Source: FCB group bacterium
Lineage (GTDB): Bacteria; Fidelibacterota; Marinisomatia; SCGC-AAA003-L08; JACNLC01
DNA length: 52,379 nt
Reading direction: 5' to 3'
NCBI GenBank assembly: GCA_013152375.1
Contig: JAADGM010000077.1
Location: forward strand, 1 to 52,379
Shown here in pieces: positions 25,603 through 35,644 of the stretch; the stretch's first letter is position 1, and the number at the start of each line of letters is the position of its first letter. The notes under the pieces are model-generated. The model had not been told where the DNA came from and did not search any database. It worked only from the letters and a program-made list of their open reading frames with translations. The position numbers and the translations under genes were made by a program.

Positions 25603-26490
25603 TCAACCGATGACCTTGCGCAAAGAACCACCGCATTGCTCGAGTGAGGTTTTAGCAGATGCGTAATCCTGTGAGCAGCAGGCCATGACGATCGCTGTTT
25701 TGACTTCACCTTTGGCTGAAATTAACAGTTCCCGGGCGGATTCATAATCCAAAGGTACAAATTCACGGATGATCCTCGTTCCCCGGTCCCACAATTTTTG
25801 ATTGAGCGCCTTCAAATCAACCATGAGATTGCCGTAGGTCTTGTTGAGTTTGATCATCGTGGTTGTACTGATCATGTTCAAAACCAGTTTGGTTGCCGTA
25901 CCGGCTTTCATGCGGGTGGAACCGGTGATAATCTCAGGACCGACAATGACCGGTATAAGGACATCAATATACGCCGGTTTTGCCATTTCATTGCAGATCA
26001 GCAAGCCCGTTGAAGCGCCCATTTCGGCAGCTCTTTCCAGTGCCGCCAGCACATAAGGGGTCGCAGAACTGGTGGATATTCCAAGCACTACATCCTGAGG
26101 AGTCACCGCCGCCTTTTCCACGGAAGCCTTCCCCTCTGCCAGGCTGTCTTCTGCATTTTCAACCGACTGCACCAGGGCTTTTTCGCCGCCGGCAATGATT
26201 CCCTGAACCAGTGTCGGCTCAACGGAAAACGTCGGCGGGCACTCGGCTGCATCCAGAACGCCCAACCGGCCGCTCGTGCCGGAACCCACATAAAAAAGCC
26301 GGCCATCGCTGCTAAGCGCCTTCACGGTTAAGCGGACAAAATCTTCGATTCGTGGAATGGCTCCTTCCACTGCCCCGGCCACTGTTGCATCTTCCGCATT
26401 GATCAGTTCGAGAATGTCACGAATGGACTTTGAATCAATGTCTGCGGATTTTTTATTTCGTCTCTCAGTGATTTTTTCCACCAAAGGCAT
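25603..26490 (-). CDS. murQ: N-acetylmuramic acid 6-phosphate etherase
   Basis: A 295-residue SIS-domain enzyme that cleaves the lactyl ether of MurNAc-6-phosphate to give GlcNAc-6-phosphate and D-lactate. Family marks are TERRNKKSADID at the start, YVGSGTSGRLGVLDAAECPPTFS (sugar phosphate pocket with the catalytic Glu area), VVLGISTSSATPYV and the late GSTRMKAGTATKLVLNMIST block. A strong AAAGGAAAC ribosome site precedes the ATG. It is the first gene of the - strand cluster and is divergent from the CNNM gene; the two start regions are separated by under 80 bases. Confidence 0.95.
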   Translation of the reverse strand: MPLVEKITERRNKKSADIDSKSIRDILELINAEDATVAGAVEGAIPRIEDFVRLTVKALSSDGRLFYVGSGTSGRLGVLDAAECPPTFSVEPTLVQGIIAGGEKALVQSVENAEDSLAEGKASVEKAAVTPQDVVLGISTSSATPYVLAALERAAEMGASTGLLICNEMAKPAYIDVLIPVIVGPEIITGSTRMKAGTATKLVLNMISTTTMIKLNKTYGNLMVDLKALNQKLWDRGTRIIREFVPLDYESARELLISAKGEVKTAIVMACCSQDYASAKTSLEQCGGSLRKVIG

Positions 26491-26562
26491 AACTGTTTCC
26501 TTTGATTGTTTTTATACTTACTGGTAATTTTTCTTCCATCTTATGAAATTAATTTTCACAAT

Positions 26563-27774
26563 ATGCTCGCCTTAAACTTAGCCCTGATCGGTCTTATATT
26601 TTCAGCTATCTTTTCCAGCTCTGAGATTGCCCTGATCACGGCGAATAAGCTCCAGTTCAAAGTCTGGATCAAGCAGAACCGTACAGGAGCCTCTTCGGGA
26701 TATTCCATCTTAAAGGCCAGGGAAGAATACCTGGCGACAATTCTGTTTGGAACCAATCTCTCAAATATATTGGCCACCTCTTTCGCCACGGTTTATCTGC
26801 AGGATTATTTTTCCTATCCGGTGCTGCTGGTTATGATCACGGCAACCATTCTGCTGTTTGGGGAGATCCTCCCGAAAACGATCATCCGGGAGCATGCGAA
26901 TTCAGGACTAAAAATTCTGGCACCCATTCTGATTGCCACCCGGTATCTTTTCTACCCGGTAATTTTTTTGCTCTATAAAGCCGGCTGGATTTCATACTCC
27001 AAAACCATTTCAAGTGCTGAAGAACTGGCGGAGGAAAGAGATGACCTGCAGCATGTTTACGAACAGATCAGCGATCCTGAAACCATGGAACGGGAGCAGC
27101 AGGAAATGATCTCCAACGTGTTTGAATTCGGAGAAGCCGTCGTCTCGGATGCCATGACACCCAGAACGGATATTTCCGCCGTCTCCATCAACAATTCTCT
27201 GGAGGAAGCCCTGCAGATCTTCATTGATTCGGGGCATTCAAAATTACCGGTTTTCGATAGTGATTTTGATGACATTATCGGTGCCATTCATGTCTATGAT
27301 ATGTTTAATAATCCGGAAAACATTGCCGATATTCTAAAGCCCATTCTGCACATCCCCTTTTCAAAACCGGTGACGGATACCCTTTCGGAATTTCAGACTG
27401 CCCACCACGCCATGGCCATCGTACTGGATGAACATGGCGGAACAGCCGGCCTGGTAACCGCAGAAGATCTGTTTGAGGAGCTCTTCGGTGAATTTGAAGA
27501 TGAGTTTGATGCGGACGAACACAAGGCTGAAATGATGCCAGACGGCTCCATCATCGCCAGCGCTGCCTTGAATTGGGATGTTTTCAATGAGAAATTCGGC
27601 CCGCTTATCCCTGAAGGGGACTATGAAACACTGGGAGGCTATATTATGGAAGAGATCGGACGTATTCCTTACCGTGGAGAACATCTCTACCTGCCCATCG
27701 GAAAAGTCATCATCAAGAAGGCCTCTGCCCGAACCATCGAACAGGTACAGATCTATCCCAGCCTTAAAAGCTGA
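26563..27774 (+). CDS. CNNM/CorC-type transporter (DUF21-CBS-CorC_HlyC)
   Basis: A 403-residue protein with an N-terminal DUF21 membrane domain (IFSAIFSSSEIALITANK, later NLSNILATSFATVY and LLFGEILPKTIIRE), a CBS pair (about 180-300, with DAMTPRTDISAVS and VLDEHGGTAGLVTAEDLFEELFGEFEDE), and a C-terminal CorC_HlyC domain. The family is linked to magnesium or other divalent cation efflux and was formerly called hemolysin-related. The ORF track begins at a TTG at 26506; I prefer the ATG at 26563 because members usually start about ten residues before the SSSEIAL motif, though no ribosome site is evident for either. Confidence 0.87.
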   Translation: MLALNLALIGLIFSAIFSSSEIALITANKLQFKVWIKQNRTGASSGYSILKAREEYLATILFGTNLSNILATSFATVYLQDYFSYPVLLVMITATILLFGEILPKTIIREHANSGLKILAPILIATRYLFYPVIFLLYKAGWISYSKTISSAEELAEERDDLQHVYEQISDPETMEREQQEMISNVFEFGEAVVSDAMTPRTDISAVSINNSLEEALQIFIDSGHSKLPVFDSDFDDIIGAIHVYDMFNNPENIADILKPILHIPFSKPVTDTLSEFQTAHHAMAIVLDEHGGTAGLVTAEDLFEELFGEFEDEFDADEHKAEMMPDGSIIASAALNWDVFNEKFGPLIPEGDYETLGGYIMEEIGRIPYRGEHLYLPIGKVIIKKASARTIEQVQIYPSLKS

Positions 27775-27908
27775 TTTCCATCCCTGTTTCACTCGAGGGT
27801 CCTGTACCGGAAGGCGATAAATTTTTTCGGGAAATTTTACAGAGAATTGTGAGAACATTACCGGACCACCCCATTAAATTACCTATCTAAATTAAGAGAA
27901 AATTTAAG

Positions 27909-29135
27909 TTGACCATCTCCCGGTATATTGCTTTCAGACATCTGCGGTCCAAACATACTTTTGGCTTCATTTCTTTTACGACGTTATTAAGCATAATCGG
28001 ACTCATGCTGGGCGTTGCTTCTTTAAATATTATCTCCTCTTTTTCATCAGGATTCTCGGACCGGATCCAGAAAAAACTCTCTGATATTGACGGTCATATC
28101 CGTATTAAGAAGTATGCTCACAGTCAGGATCCTGCCCTGTCCTGGCAGGAATATGTGACGATACAGGATTCACTGCAAACTCTCCCGGAAATTGAAACAG
28201 CTATTCCATACATTGAAAAAAGGGCAATGGTGCGGAAAAAAAATTCGACTGAGGGTATTCTCCTGTATGGTGTTCCGGATTCATCTCTCATCCCTGTTTT
28301 CCATCTGGATGAATTTATCAGTGCAGGGTCGCTGGAATTTACGGCGGGGGATCAACTGATCCTGGGAAGCCGCCTTGCTGAAGAGCTGGGTCTGCAGATC
28401 AACAGTAGCGTCATTATCTTTGATCTGGAGAAGACGGTTTTTGAAAATTCATTGTCAGCAAGGAGATTCATCGTAACCGGGATCATTAAGACGGGGTTCT
28501 CCGAATATGACAAGATCATCGCTTTCATACCCCTGCGTTCAGCTCAGGAATTTTTTATTCCAGATAATGGTGTGACGGGGATCATTGCCAATTTTCAGCA
28601 TCCCGACCGAATCGCTGAGATCGACGAACAAATACTGGGGAAAATCGGCAGCTATCCCTACATCACCTCCACCTGGCTCGAACGACATGCGACGCTCTTT
28701 AACTGGCTGAATATCTATGACCTGCCCATAAAACTGGTCATGATCTTTATTACCCTGGTGGCAATTTTTAATATCTCTTCAACTCTGTGGATGATCATCA
28801 GTGAGAAAACGAGGGACATTGGAATCCTGAAAACCATAGGCTTCAGTTCCGGACATATCAGAAATATCTTTTTAACGGAAGGTTTTGTGATAGGCCTGGC
28901 AGGTGCTTCATTAGGCCTGGCTGGCAGTGTTATTTTCCTGGCCCTGCAGGTTAAGTACAAATTTATTTCGCTGTCTTCCGATGTCTATTTTCTGGAATAC
29001 CTGCCGGTTCACTGGTCCGTTGAAAATATTGCACTATACCCGGCAGTGGCGTTATTCCTGTCTCTGGCAGCGTCCTATATTCCCTGTCTGAAGGCAAAAA
29101 ACATACAACCCTCAGAGGCAGTGAGGTACGAATGA
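27909..29135 (+). CDS. LolC/LolE-type lipoprotein-release ABC transporter permease (first)
   Basis: A 408-residue permease with a membrane segment at about 23-45, a large periplasmic MacB-PCD-type domain (about 50-265) and three C-terminal membrane segments, ending ..AKNIQPSEAVRYE, the typical FtsX/LolC tail. The start RYIAFRHLRSKHTFGFISF is typical of LolC/LolE. With the next two genes it should form a transporter that detaches outer-membrane lipoproteins from the inner membrane for transfer to a LolA-like carrier. It begins with TTG; the ribosome site is weak. Its stop overlaps the next start by 4 bases. Confidence 0.85.
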   Translation: MTISRYIAFRHLRSKHTFGFISFTTLLSIIGLMLGVASLNIISSFSSGFSDRIQKKLSDIDGHIRIKKYAHSQDPALSWQEYVTIQDSLQTLPEIETAIPYIEKRAMVRKKNSTEGILLYGVPDSSLIPVFHLDEFISAGSLEFTAGDQLILGSRLAEELGLQINSSVIIFDLEKTVFENSLSARRFIVTGIIKTGFSEYDKIIAFIPLRSAQEFFIPDNGVTGIIANFQHPDRIAEIDEQILGKIGSYPYITSTWLERHATLFNWLNIYDLPIKLVMIFITLVAIFNISSTLWMIISEKTRDIGILKTIGFSSGHIRNIFLTEGFVIGLAGASLGLAGSVIFLALQVKYKFISLSSDVYFLEYLPVHWSVENIALYPAVALFLSLAASYIPCLKAKNIQPSEAVRYE

Positions 29136-30304
29136 ATTTCTGGAAGTTTATCTGGAAGTTCACAACCCGGAAAGGAATCTCATCCCGCACAAGCTGGTCT
29201 GTGTTCCTGCCGGTGGGCGGTGTGTTCCTCGGGACCCTGGTGGTGACCCTCACTTTTGCCATCATGGACGGCATGGAGAGTGATATCTACGGAAAGCTAA
29301 GAGATTTCTCCTCGGCTGCTGTCATCGACCTTGGAAACTCCACAACCGGTGAACAGGCCGAATTAGCGAATTTTCTCACAGAAAATCAAATTACTTTTTA
29401 CCGGGCAATTGACCGTAACGGAGTCCTGGTGAAAGATGACCTGTTCCGACTGGTTCAAATCAGAGCCGTGGATGATTTCCCCAATTATGTGATGTCCCAT
29501 TTGAAAATTGCTGCTGTTGATACAATGGCAGACGTGATAATTCTCGGCAGTGGTCTTGCAGACCGGTTAGGGGCCTCCCGGGCCTCCGGTTTGGATCTGG
29601 TGTCACCTCTCGATATCAGCCTAACTACTGGAATCCCGCCGAGAAAAAAATTATATATCGCTGATATTTTTGAATCCGGTTTAGTGGATTTTGATCTTAA
29701 TTCCGCTGTGATTCCCTTACAGACAGGCCGAGCGGTTTTCCATCACAGCAGCAGTGAAAAATTTCTGCTGGATACTGAGTTCACACAAGATGTGGCAGAA
29801 CAGTTCCACTCGGATTTCGGCACATTTCAGTATTCTACCTGGGAGGATGAATACAGCGAATTATTATCAGCGATGCGTCTTGAGAAAATTGCTTATTCGA
29901 TCTTTGGATTTATGATTGTTTTCATTTCAGGTTTTAATCTCCTCAGTGTCATGAGTATGTCGGTCATGCGCAAGATTGCCCGCATTGGAATTTTGAAGAC
30001 TCTGGGATTTACCCGGCAAAGGATCGCATGGATCTTTTTTACCCAAGCCCTCATCACCGGATTGTGCGGTGCCCTGCTGGGAACATTATCTGCGTGGGCT
30101 GCCGTCCAGGCGGAACGACATTTTCATCTGCTTAAATCTTTTATGTCAACCTTTCCGCTGGCAGAATTTCCCCTGATCCTTCAGCCGGGAAAGATCCTGC
30201 TGGTGATCGGCATTTCGCTGATACTCACGATCGTTGCAGGGATTTACCCGGCTCGTAAAGCCGCAAGCCTTCACCCGGTAAAAGCCATTGATTATGTTCG
30301 TTGA
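29132..30304 (+). CDS. LolC/LolE-type lipoprotein-release ABC transporter permease (second)
   Basis: A 390-residue permease with the same layout as the preceding gene: an early membrane segment (about 25-45), a periplasmic domain and a C-terminal FtsX domain. RKIARIGILKTLGFTRQRIAWIFFTQ marks the FtsX core, and the end IYPARKAASLHPVKAIDYV is typical. It overlaps the first permease by the ATGA junction, so the two are co-translated and probably form a heterodimer, as LolC and LolE do. It is clearly diverged from its partner rather than a recent copy. Confidence 0.85.
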   Translation: MNFWKFIWKFTTRKGISSRTSWSVFLPVGGVFLGTLVVTLTFAIMDGMESDIYGKLRDFSSAAVIDLGNSTTGEQAELANFLTENQITFYRAIDRNGVLVKDDLFRLVQIRAVDDFPNYVMSHLKIAAVDTMADVIILGSGLADRLGASRASGLDLVSPLDISLTTGIPPRKKLYIADIFESGLVDFDLNSAVIPLQTGRAVFHHSSSEKFLLDTEFTQDVAEQFHSDFGTFQYSTWEDEYSELLSAMRLEKIAYSIFGFMIVFISGFNLLSVMSMSVMRKIARIGILKTLGFTRQRIAWIFFTQALITGLCGALLGTLSAWAAVQAERHFHLLKSFMSTFPLAEFPLILQPGKILLVIGISLILTIVAGIYPARKAASLHPVKAIDYVR

Positions 30305-30382
30305 CTCACGGATTGATTGCCGGGAAAGAGACAGAATGAAACAAATCCGTTTCCACGATCGTATTAACCGGACAAATCCATC

Positions 30383-31042
30383 ATGATCCTCAAAGCAACA
30401 GATATCCGTAAAACCTACAGGACCCGGGCTGAGAAAATTCAGGTCTTAAACGGGGTTAATCTGGAAATTTCCCCCGGTGAAATTGTAGTTGTCATGGGGC
30501 CCAGCGGCGCCGGAAAATCGACCCTGCTCCATATCCTGGGACTGATCGACAATTGTGACAGCGGCTCCATTGAATTCGAAGGCCATGTCGTGAATATGAC
30601 CCAGGACCTGTCCTCCATTCGTGCCCGAAAACTGGGATTTGTATTTCAATATCATCATCTGCTGCCTGAATTTACCGTGCTTGAAAATCTCCTCATTCCG
30701 CAGACACTCATTGGCACAAAACCCGCAGACGCAAAGTCACGCGGTTTGGACCTGCTGAACTTCATGGGGCTCGAAAACAGGGCGGAACATTACCCTTCAC
30801 AAATATCCGGTGGTGAAAAACAGAGGGTTGCTTTACTGCGGGCGCTCGTTAACTCTCCCCGGCTCGTGCTGGCGGACGAACCCACCGGTAATCTGGATCT
30901 TGGTAACAGCGTTCTCCTGCTGAAGCTGATCACGAATTTGCGGGATGAGTTCAATCAGTCGTTTTTAATTGCCACCCATGACAGGACAGTGGCGGATGTT
31001 GCCGATAGGGTTTTATCGCTTGATTGTGGTAAATTAAGTTAA
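30383..31042 (+). CDS. lolD: LolD-type ABC transporter ATP-binding protein
   Basis: A 219-residue ATPase of the MacB/LolD group. Walker A GPSGAGKST is at residue 39, the Q-loop is VFQYHHLLPEFTVLENL, the signature motif is ISGGEKQRVALLRAL, Walker B with the following group mark is LVLADEPTGNLD, and the H-loop is ATHD. It drives the two permeases encoded just upstream. The gap of 78 bases to the second permease shows no hairpin. The short end after LDCGKLS is normal for LolD. Confidence 0.9.
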   Translation: MILKATDIRKTYRTRAEKIQVLNGVNLEISPGEIVVVMGPSGAGKSTLLHILGLIDNCDSGSIEFEGHVVNMTQDLSSIRARKLGFVFQYHHLLPEFTVLENLLIPQTLIGTKPADAKSRGLDLLNFMGLENRAEHYPSQISGGEKQRVALLRALVNSPRLVLADEPTGNLDLGNSVLLLKLITNLRDEFNQSFLIATHDRTVADVADRVLSLDCGKLS

Positions 31043-31060
31043 GGATAAGCGAAGGAATTG

Positions 31061-33511
31061 ATGAAAAGTAACTATTCAAAGAAAATTCAGATCATCCTGA
31101 AATTCGCCAAAGACGAAGCCATTCGTTACGGCCAGAGTTTCATTGGTTCAGAACACCTGCTGTTAGGGATCATCAAAAGCGGCCCGGGTAAAGCATCAGA
31201 TTTGCTGACTTCGGTTGGCGTAAATCTGACGGACCTGCGCAGGATGATAGATGCCAAAGCCAAACCAATGGGCGACACCATCACACTGGGTCATTTGCCC
31301 TTAACACGCAGGGCTGAAAGAATTTTACGAAATACGGTCACGGAAGCCGAAATGATGGGAAATGATCTCGTTGATGATATCCACCTGCTGTTGGCAATCG
31401 CCAGGGAAACGGATGGAATCATTGCCGAGATTCTGGAATCTTTTTCACTGGATTACGAATTGCTGTTAAGTTATGTGAAAAGTTCATCCCAGCCCTCGGG
31501 TCAGTCTGCAAAAAAACAAAAATCTGCCACGCCCACGCTGGATATGTTCAGCAGAGATATCTCTAAATTAGCCTCAACAGGAAAACTGGATCCCGTCATC
31601 GGCAGGACGGCAGAAATAGAAAGAGTAGCCCAAATCCTTTCCCGGCGTAAGAAAAATAATCCAGTGTTGATCGGGGAACCGGGTGTGGGCAAAACGGCCA
31701 TAGTGGAGGGGTTGGCGCTGAGAATTCTGAACAAGTCCGTTCCCCGAATCCTCTGGTCACAGAAAGTGAAGGCGCTGGATCTTGCCGGCCTTATTGCCGG
31801 TACAAAATATCGCGGACAGTTTGAAGAGAGAATGCAATCTTTGATGAAAGAACTGGAATCCGCAAAAGACGTTATCATTTTTATTGATGAATTGCATACG
31901 TTGGTAGGTGCGGGCAGCGCCTCAGGCTCTCTGGATGCTGCCAATCTGCTCAAACCCGCTCTCGCCAGAGGAGAAGTTCAGGTCATTGGCGCCACTACGC
32001 TGGACGAGTACCGGCGGCATGTTGAAAAAGACGGCGCTCTTGAAAGAAGATTTCAAAAAATAATTGTAAATCCCCCCTCGATCGAGGCCTCCATAAAAAT
32101 TCTCACCGGCCTTAAAGCCAAATATGAAGCTCATCATCAGATCCTGTATTCCGATGATGCTATCACTGCCTGTGTGGAACTCAGTGACCGTTACATCAGT
32201 GATAAATTTCTGCCGGATAAAGCCATCGATGTAATGGACGAAGTTGGCTCGAGAGTACACATCAACAATATCTTCGTGCCCGATTTTATTGTAAAAATCG
32301 AAAAGCAACTTCAGAAAATCCGTGGTGAAAAGGATCAGGTCATCAGCCACCAGCAATTTGAGAAAGCAGCTGAATTAAGAGATAGGGAACGAAAGCTCCT
32401 GGAAAAACAAAAAGAACTGCAAACCCGCTGGAATGAAGAACGCGGGGACAACCAGCCTGTCGTTTCCCCCGAAGATGTGGCCGGTGTGGTCTCGATGATC
32501 ACGGGCATTCCCCTGAATAAACTGGAAGAGAGCGAAAACGAACGGCTGCTGAGCATGGACCACGAACTTAAAAAGTGGATTATCGGACAGGGTGAGGCCA
32601 TCAGCCGGTTGACAAAGTCCATCCGCAGGGCCAGAACCGGATTTAATAATCCCAAGCGTCCCATCGGGTCCTTTCTGTTTCTCGGCCCCACGGGCGTCGG
32701 GAAGACTGAGCTGGCCAAAGTTCTCGCCCGTTATTTGTTCGACAATGAGGATTCCCTCGTTCGAATCGATATGTCAGAATACATGGAACGCTATAATGTG
32801 TCTCGTTTGGTGGGTGCCCCACCCGGGTACGTAGGATATGAAGAGGGAGGACAATTAACGGAGCGTGTTCGACGTCATCCTTATTCCGTCGTATTATTTG
32901 ACGAAATTGAAAAGGCGCACCGTGATGTGTACAATATACTGCTGCAGGTTCTGGATGAGGGTCAGCTTACCGATAGTTACGGCAGAAAAATTGATTTCAG
33001 AAATACGATTATCATCCTGACGACCAATCTGGGGACGAAGAGTTTCAGTCCGACATCTTTTGGTTTTGAGAACGACCAGGAAAATTCCGAACGCAAGAAA
33101 TTGAACGAAGACATTATGGCCGAAGTCAAACTTAAGTTCAAACCCGAATTTTTAAACCGCCTGGATGACATCATCCTTTTCAGCCAGCTTAGCAAAGAAG
33201 ATCTTTTCGGGATCGTGGATTTGCAGCTTGCGGATATTCGGGCAAATCTGAAATCCCGCAATATCAAATTTCGGATTGCCAAAAGTGCCCGGGAGTTGCT
33301 CATTGCCGAAGGGAATCATAAAGAATGGGGTGCACGACCTCTGCGCAGGGTCATCCAGAACCGGATCGAAAATGCAATCTCTGAAAAATTCCTGGGTGGT
33401 GAGTTTATAGACTCCGGAACCATCACCGTCAAAGCCGTGCGGGGCGAAATCATCATTACACAGACAACCCGGCCGGAACAGAAACCCGCGGAGAATCTCC
33501 TCAACCCCTGA
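31061..33511 (+). CDS. clpC: ClpC-type AAA+ unfoldase (ATP-binding subunit of Clp protease)
   Basis: An 816-residue Clp ATPase with a double N-terminal Clp-N repeat (about 1-145), a first AAA+ module (Walker A GEPGVGKT near 205, Walker B VIIFIDELHTL), a UVR motif in the middle (HQQFEKAAELRDRERKLL near 430), a second AAA+ module (GPTGVGKTELAKV near 545, GAPPGYVGYEEGGQLTE) and the D2-small domain. The UVR insert identifies ClpC rather than ClpA or ClpB. A loop with FGF after the second Walker region could be the ClpP-docking tripeptide. The ATG at 31061 follows AAGGA; the track includes one extra TTG codon. No clpP or mcsAB genes are in the window. It sits between lolD and dnaK. Confidence 0.93.
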   Translation: MKSNYSKKIQIILKFAKDEAIRYGQSFIGSEHLLLGIIKSGPGKASDLLTSVGVNLTDLRRMIDAKAKPMGDTITLGHLPLTRRAERILRNTVTEAEMMGNDLVDDIHLLLAIARETDGIIAEILESFSLDYELLLSYVKSSSQPSGQSAKKQKSATPTLDMFSRDISKLASTGKLDPVIGRTAEIERVAQILSRRKKNNPVLIGEPGVGKTAIVEGLALRILNKSVPRILWSQKVKALDLAGLIAGTKYRGQFEERMQSLMKELESAKDVIIFIDELHTLVGAGSASGSLDAANLLKPALARGEVQVIGATTLDEYRRHVEKDGALERRFQKIIVNPPSIEASIKILTGLKAKYEAHHQILYSDDAITACVELSDRYISDKFLPDKAIDVMDEVGSRVHINNIFVPDFIVKIEKQLQKIRGEKDQVISHQQFEKAAELRDRERKLLEKQKELQTRWNEERGDNQPVVSPEDVAGVVSMITGIPLNKLEESENERLLSMDHELKKWIIGQGEAISRLTKSIRRARTGFNNPKRPIGSFLFLGPTGVGKTELAKVLARYLFDNEDSLVRIDMSEYMERYNVSRLVGAPPGYVGYEEGGQLTERVRRHPYSVVLFDEIEKAHRDVYNILLQVLDEGQLTDSYGRKIDFRNTIIILTTNLGTKSFSPTSFGFENDQENSERKKLNEDIMAEVKLKFKPEFLNRLDDIILFSQLSKEDLFGIVDLQLADIRANLKSRNIKFRIAKSARELLIAEGNHKEWGARPLRRVIQNRIENAISEKFLGGEFIDSGTITVKAVRGEIIITQTTRPEQKPAENLLNP

Positions 33512-33639
33512 TACCGCTCTGTCAATTTCGAGCATATTTTTATTCTCACTGACAAAAAGGCTTAATCCTTTCTCCGGCATTATTATTGATGACCGTCACG
33601 TCAACTGAATAAAAAAATTTGTTAATAATTGGAGAAGAA

Positions 33640-35547
33640 ATGGGCAAAATCATTGGCATAGATCTTGGGACAACGAATTCCTGTGTTTCTGTAATGGAGG
33701 GCGGAAGCCCCACCGTTATCACAAACAGTGAAGGTGGACGGACAACACCATCTGTAGTTGCTTTCACAAAAGACGGTGACAGATTGGTGGGACAACCTGC
33801 CAAAAGACAGGCGGTAACCAATCCGGAAAACACCGTATTTTCAACCAAGCGGTTTGTGGGGCGTCTTTTTAAAGAAGTCGGCACCGAAATAAACGAAATG
33901 CCTTACCAGATCATCGAAGGGAAAAACGGTGGCGTCAAAATTAAGGTCGCCGGCAAAACCTATGATCCACCGGAGATCAGTGCCATGGTACTGCAGAAAT
34001 TAAAGCAGACCGCTGAGGAATATCTGGGTGAAAAAGTCACCGACGCAGTTATCACGGTTCCGGCCTATTTTAACGACAGTCAGAGACAAGCCACTAAAGA
34101 TGCCGGTAAAATTGCCGGGCTGAACGTGCGCAGGATCATCAACGAACCAACGGCAGCTGCTCTGGCTTACGGACTGGAGAAGCAGAAGGATGAAAAAATT
34201 GCGGTATTCGACCTCGGTGGCGGTACATTTGATATCTCGATTCTCGAACTGGGCGAGGGCGTGTTCGAGGTCAAATCCACTAATGGCGATACGCACCTTG
34301 GGGGTGACGATTTTGACCAGGCTCTTGTAACCTGGCTCGCTGATGAATTTAAAAAATCCGACGGGATTGATCTTCGGTCAGATCCCATGGCGCTACAGCG
34401 ACTGCGTGAAGCGGCAGAAAAAGCCAAATGCGAATTATCCTCGAATAAGCAGACCGATGTAAACCTGCCTTTCATTACCGCGGACGCCAGCGGTCCGAAG
34501 CATCTGAACATTGCACTGACCCGTGCAAAATTTGAAGGCTTGATCGCATCACTGCTGGACCGGACAAAAAAGCCCTGTCTGAAAGCGCTGAAGGATGCGG
34601 GACTGAAACCCGACGATATCAATGAAGTCATACTGGTCGGAGGTTCCACAAGAATTCCAAAAGTTCAGGAAATCGTAAAAGAGATATTTAATAAAACTCC
34701 CAATAAAGGAGTTAACCCTGATGAGGTTGTATCCATCGGTGCAGCCATTCAGGGTGGTGTTCTCGCCGGAGAAGTTGATGATATTTTACTGTTAGATGTG
34801 ACACCACTGTCACTTGGCATAGAGACGCTTGGGGGGGTTTTCACACGATTGATCGATGCGAACACGACCATCCCGACCAAGAAAAGCCAGGTTTTTTCCA
34901 CAGCTGCAGACAATCAACCCTCTGTCGAGGTACATGTGCTTCAGGGTGAAAGACAAATGGCCATAGATAATAAATCCCTGGGACGTTTCCATCTTGACGG
35001 TATTCCTCCGGCACCCCGGGGGGTTCCGCAAATCGAAGTGACGTTTGATATCGATGCCAATGGGATTCTGAATGTTTCCGCCAAAGACAAGGCTACCGGA
35101 AAAGAGCAGAACATTCGTATCGAAGCCTCCAGCGGTCTTACCGAGGCAGAAATCGAAAAGATGAAACGGGATGCTGAAGAACATTCGAAGGAAGACTCAG
35201 CAAAACGGGACGCCGTCGAAACCCATAACCAGGCGGATCAGCTGATCTATCAAACTGAAAAACAGATCTCCGATCTGGGAGATAAACTGTCTGGTGATGA
35301 TAAAAAGACACTGGAAGCAGCCATCGAAAAAATCAGAGAAGCTAACAAAGGAACTGATACCGATGCCATCAGGGCTGCCATGGAGGAATTGAACAAGGCC
35401 TGGAGCAAGATTTCCGAATCGCTTTATCAGCAGGCCCAGCAGCAGGGAGGTGATACCAAAACGGAAACAGACAAGTCTGCAAAATCAGAAACCAGTGGCG
35501 ACAGCAACGTGGAAGATGCTGATTTCGAGGTAGTGGACGAAAAATAA
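33640..35547 (+). CDS. dnaK: Chaperone DnaK (Hsp70)
   Basis: A 635-residue Hsp70. The ATPase domain shows [47 protein letters not shown] and [12 protein letters not shown]; the substrate-binding domain has [13 protein letters not shown]; the end is an acidic ..[11 protein letters not shown]. The ORF track starts seven codons early; the ATG at 33640 is preceded by GGAG and gives the standard [15 protein letters not shown] glutamine-rich stretch (YQQAQQQGG) precedes the tail. No grpE or dnaJ neighbours and no CIRCE repeat were seen upstream, so its heat control is not visible. A clear terminator follows. Confidence 0.97.
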   Translation: MGKIIGIDLGTTNSCVSVMEGGSPTVITNSEGGRTTPSVVAFTKDGDRLVGQPAKRQAVTNPENTVFSTKRFVGRLFKEVGTEINEMPYQIIEGKNGGVKIKVAGKTYDPPEISAMVLQKLKQTAEEYLGEKVTDAVITVPAYFNDSQRQATKDAGKIAGLNVRRIINEPTAAALAYGLEKQKDEKIAVFDLGGGTFDISILELGEGVFEVKSTNGDTHLGGDDFDQALVTWLADEFKKSDGIDLRSDPMALQRLREAAEKAKCELSSNKQTDVNLPFITADASGPKHLNIALTRAKFEGLIASLLDRTKKPCLKALKDAGLKPDDINEVILVGGSTRIPKVQEIVKEIFNKTPNKGVNPDEVVSIGAAIQGGVLAGEVDDILLLDVTPLSLGIETLGGVFTRLIDANTTIPTKKSQVFSTAADNQPSVEVHVLQGERQMAIDNKSLGRFHLDGIPPAPRGVPQIEVTFDIDANGILNVSAKDKATGKEQNIRIEASSGLTEAEIEKMKRDAEEHSKEDSAKRDAVETHNQADQLIYQTEKQISDLGDKLSGDDKKTLEAAIEKIREANKGTDTDAIRAAMEELNKAWSKISESLYQQAQQQGGDTKTETDKSAKSETSGDSNVEDADFEVVDEK

Positions 35548-35576
35548 CCGGTTTTGATTTTCACGCATTTTGCTTA

Positions 35577-35609
35577 GAACGGACAGTTATTGCTGTCCGT
35601 TCTTTTTTT
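35577..35609 (+). terminator. Rho-independent terminator after dnaK
   Basis: A perfect 10-bp stem, GAACGGACAG paired with CTGTCCGTTC around a 6-base loop, followed by a run of seven T residues. It lies 30 bases after the dnaK stop and before tamB, so it separates the two. Confidence 0.92.
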
Positions 35610-35644
35610 CAGAATCTAAACCGCTGTAATTTCGTACAACTGTA

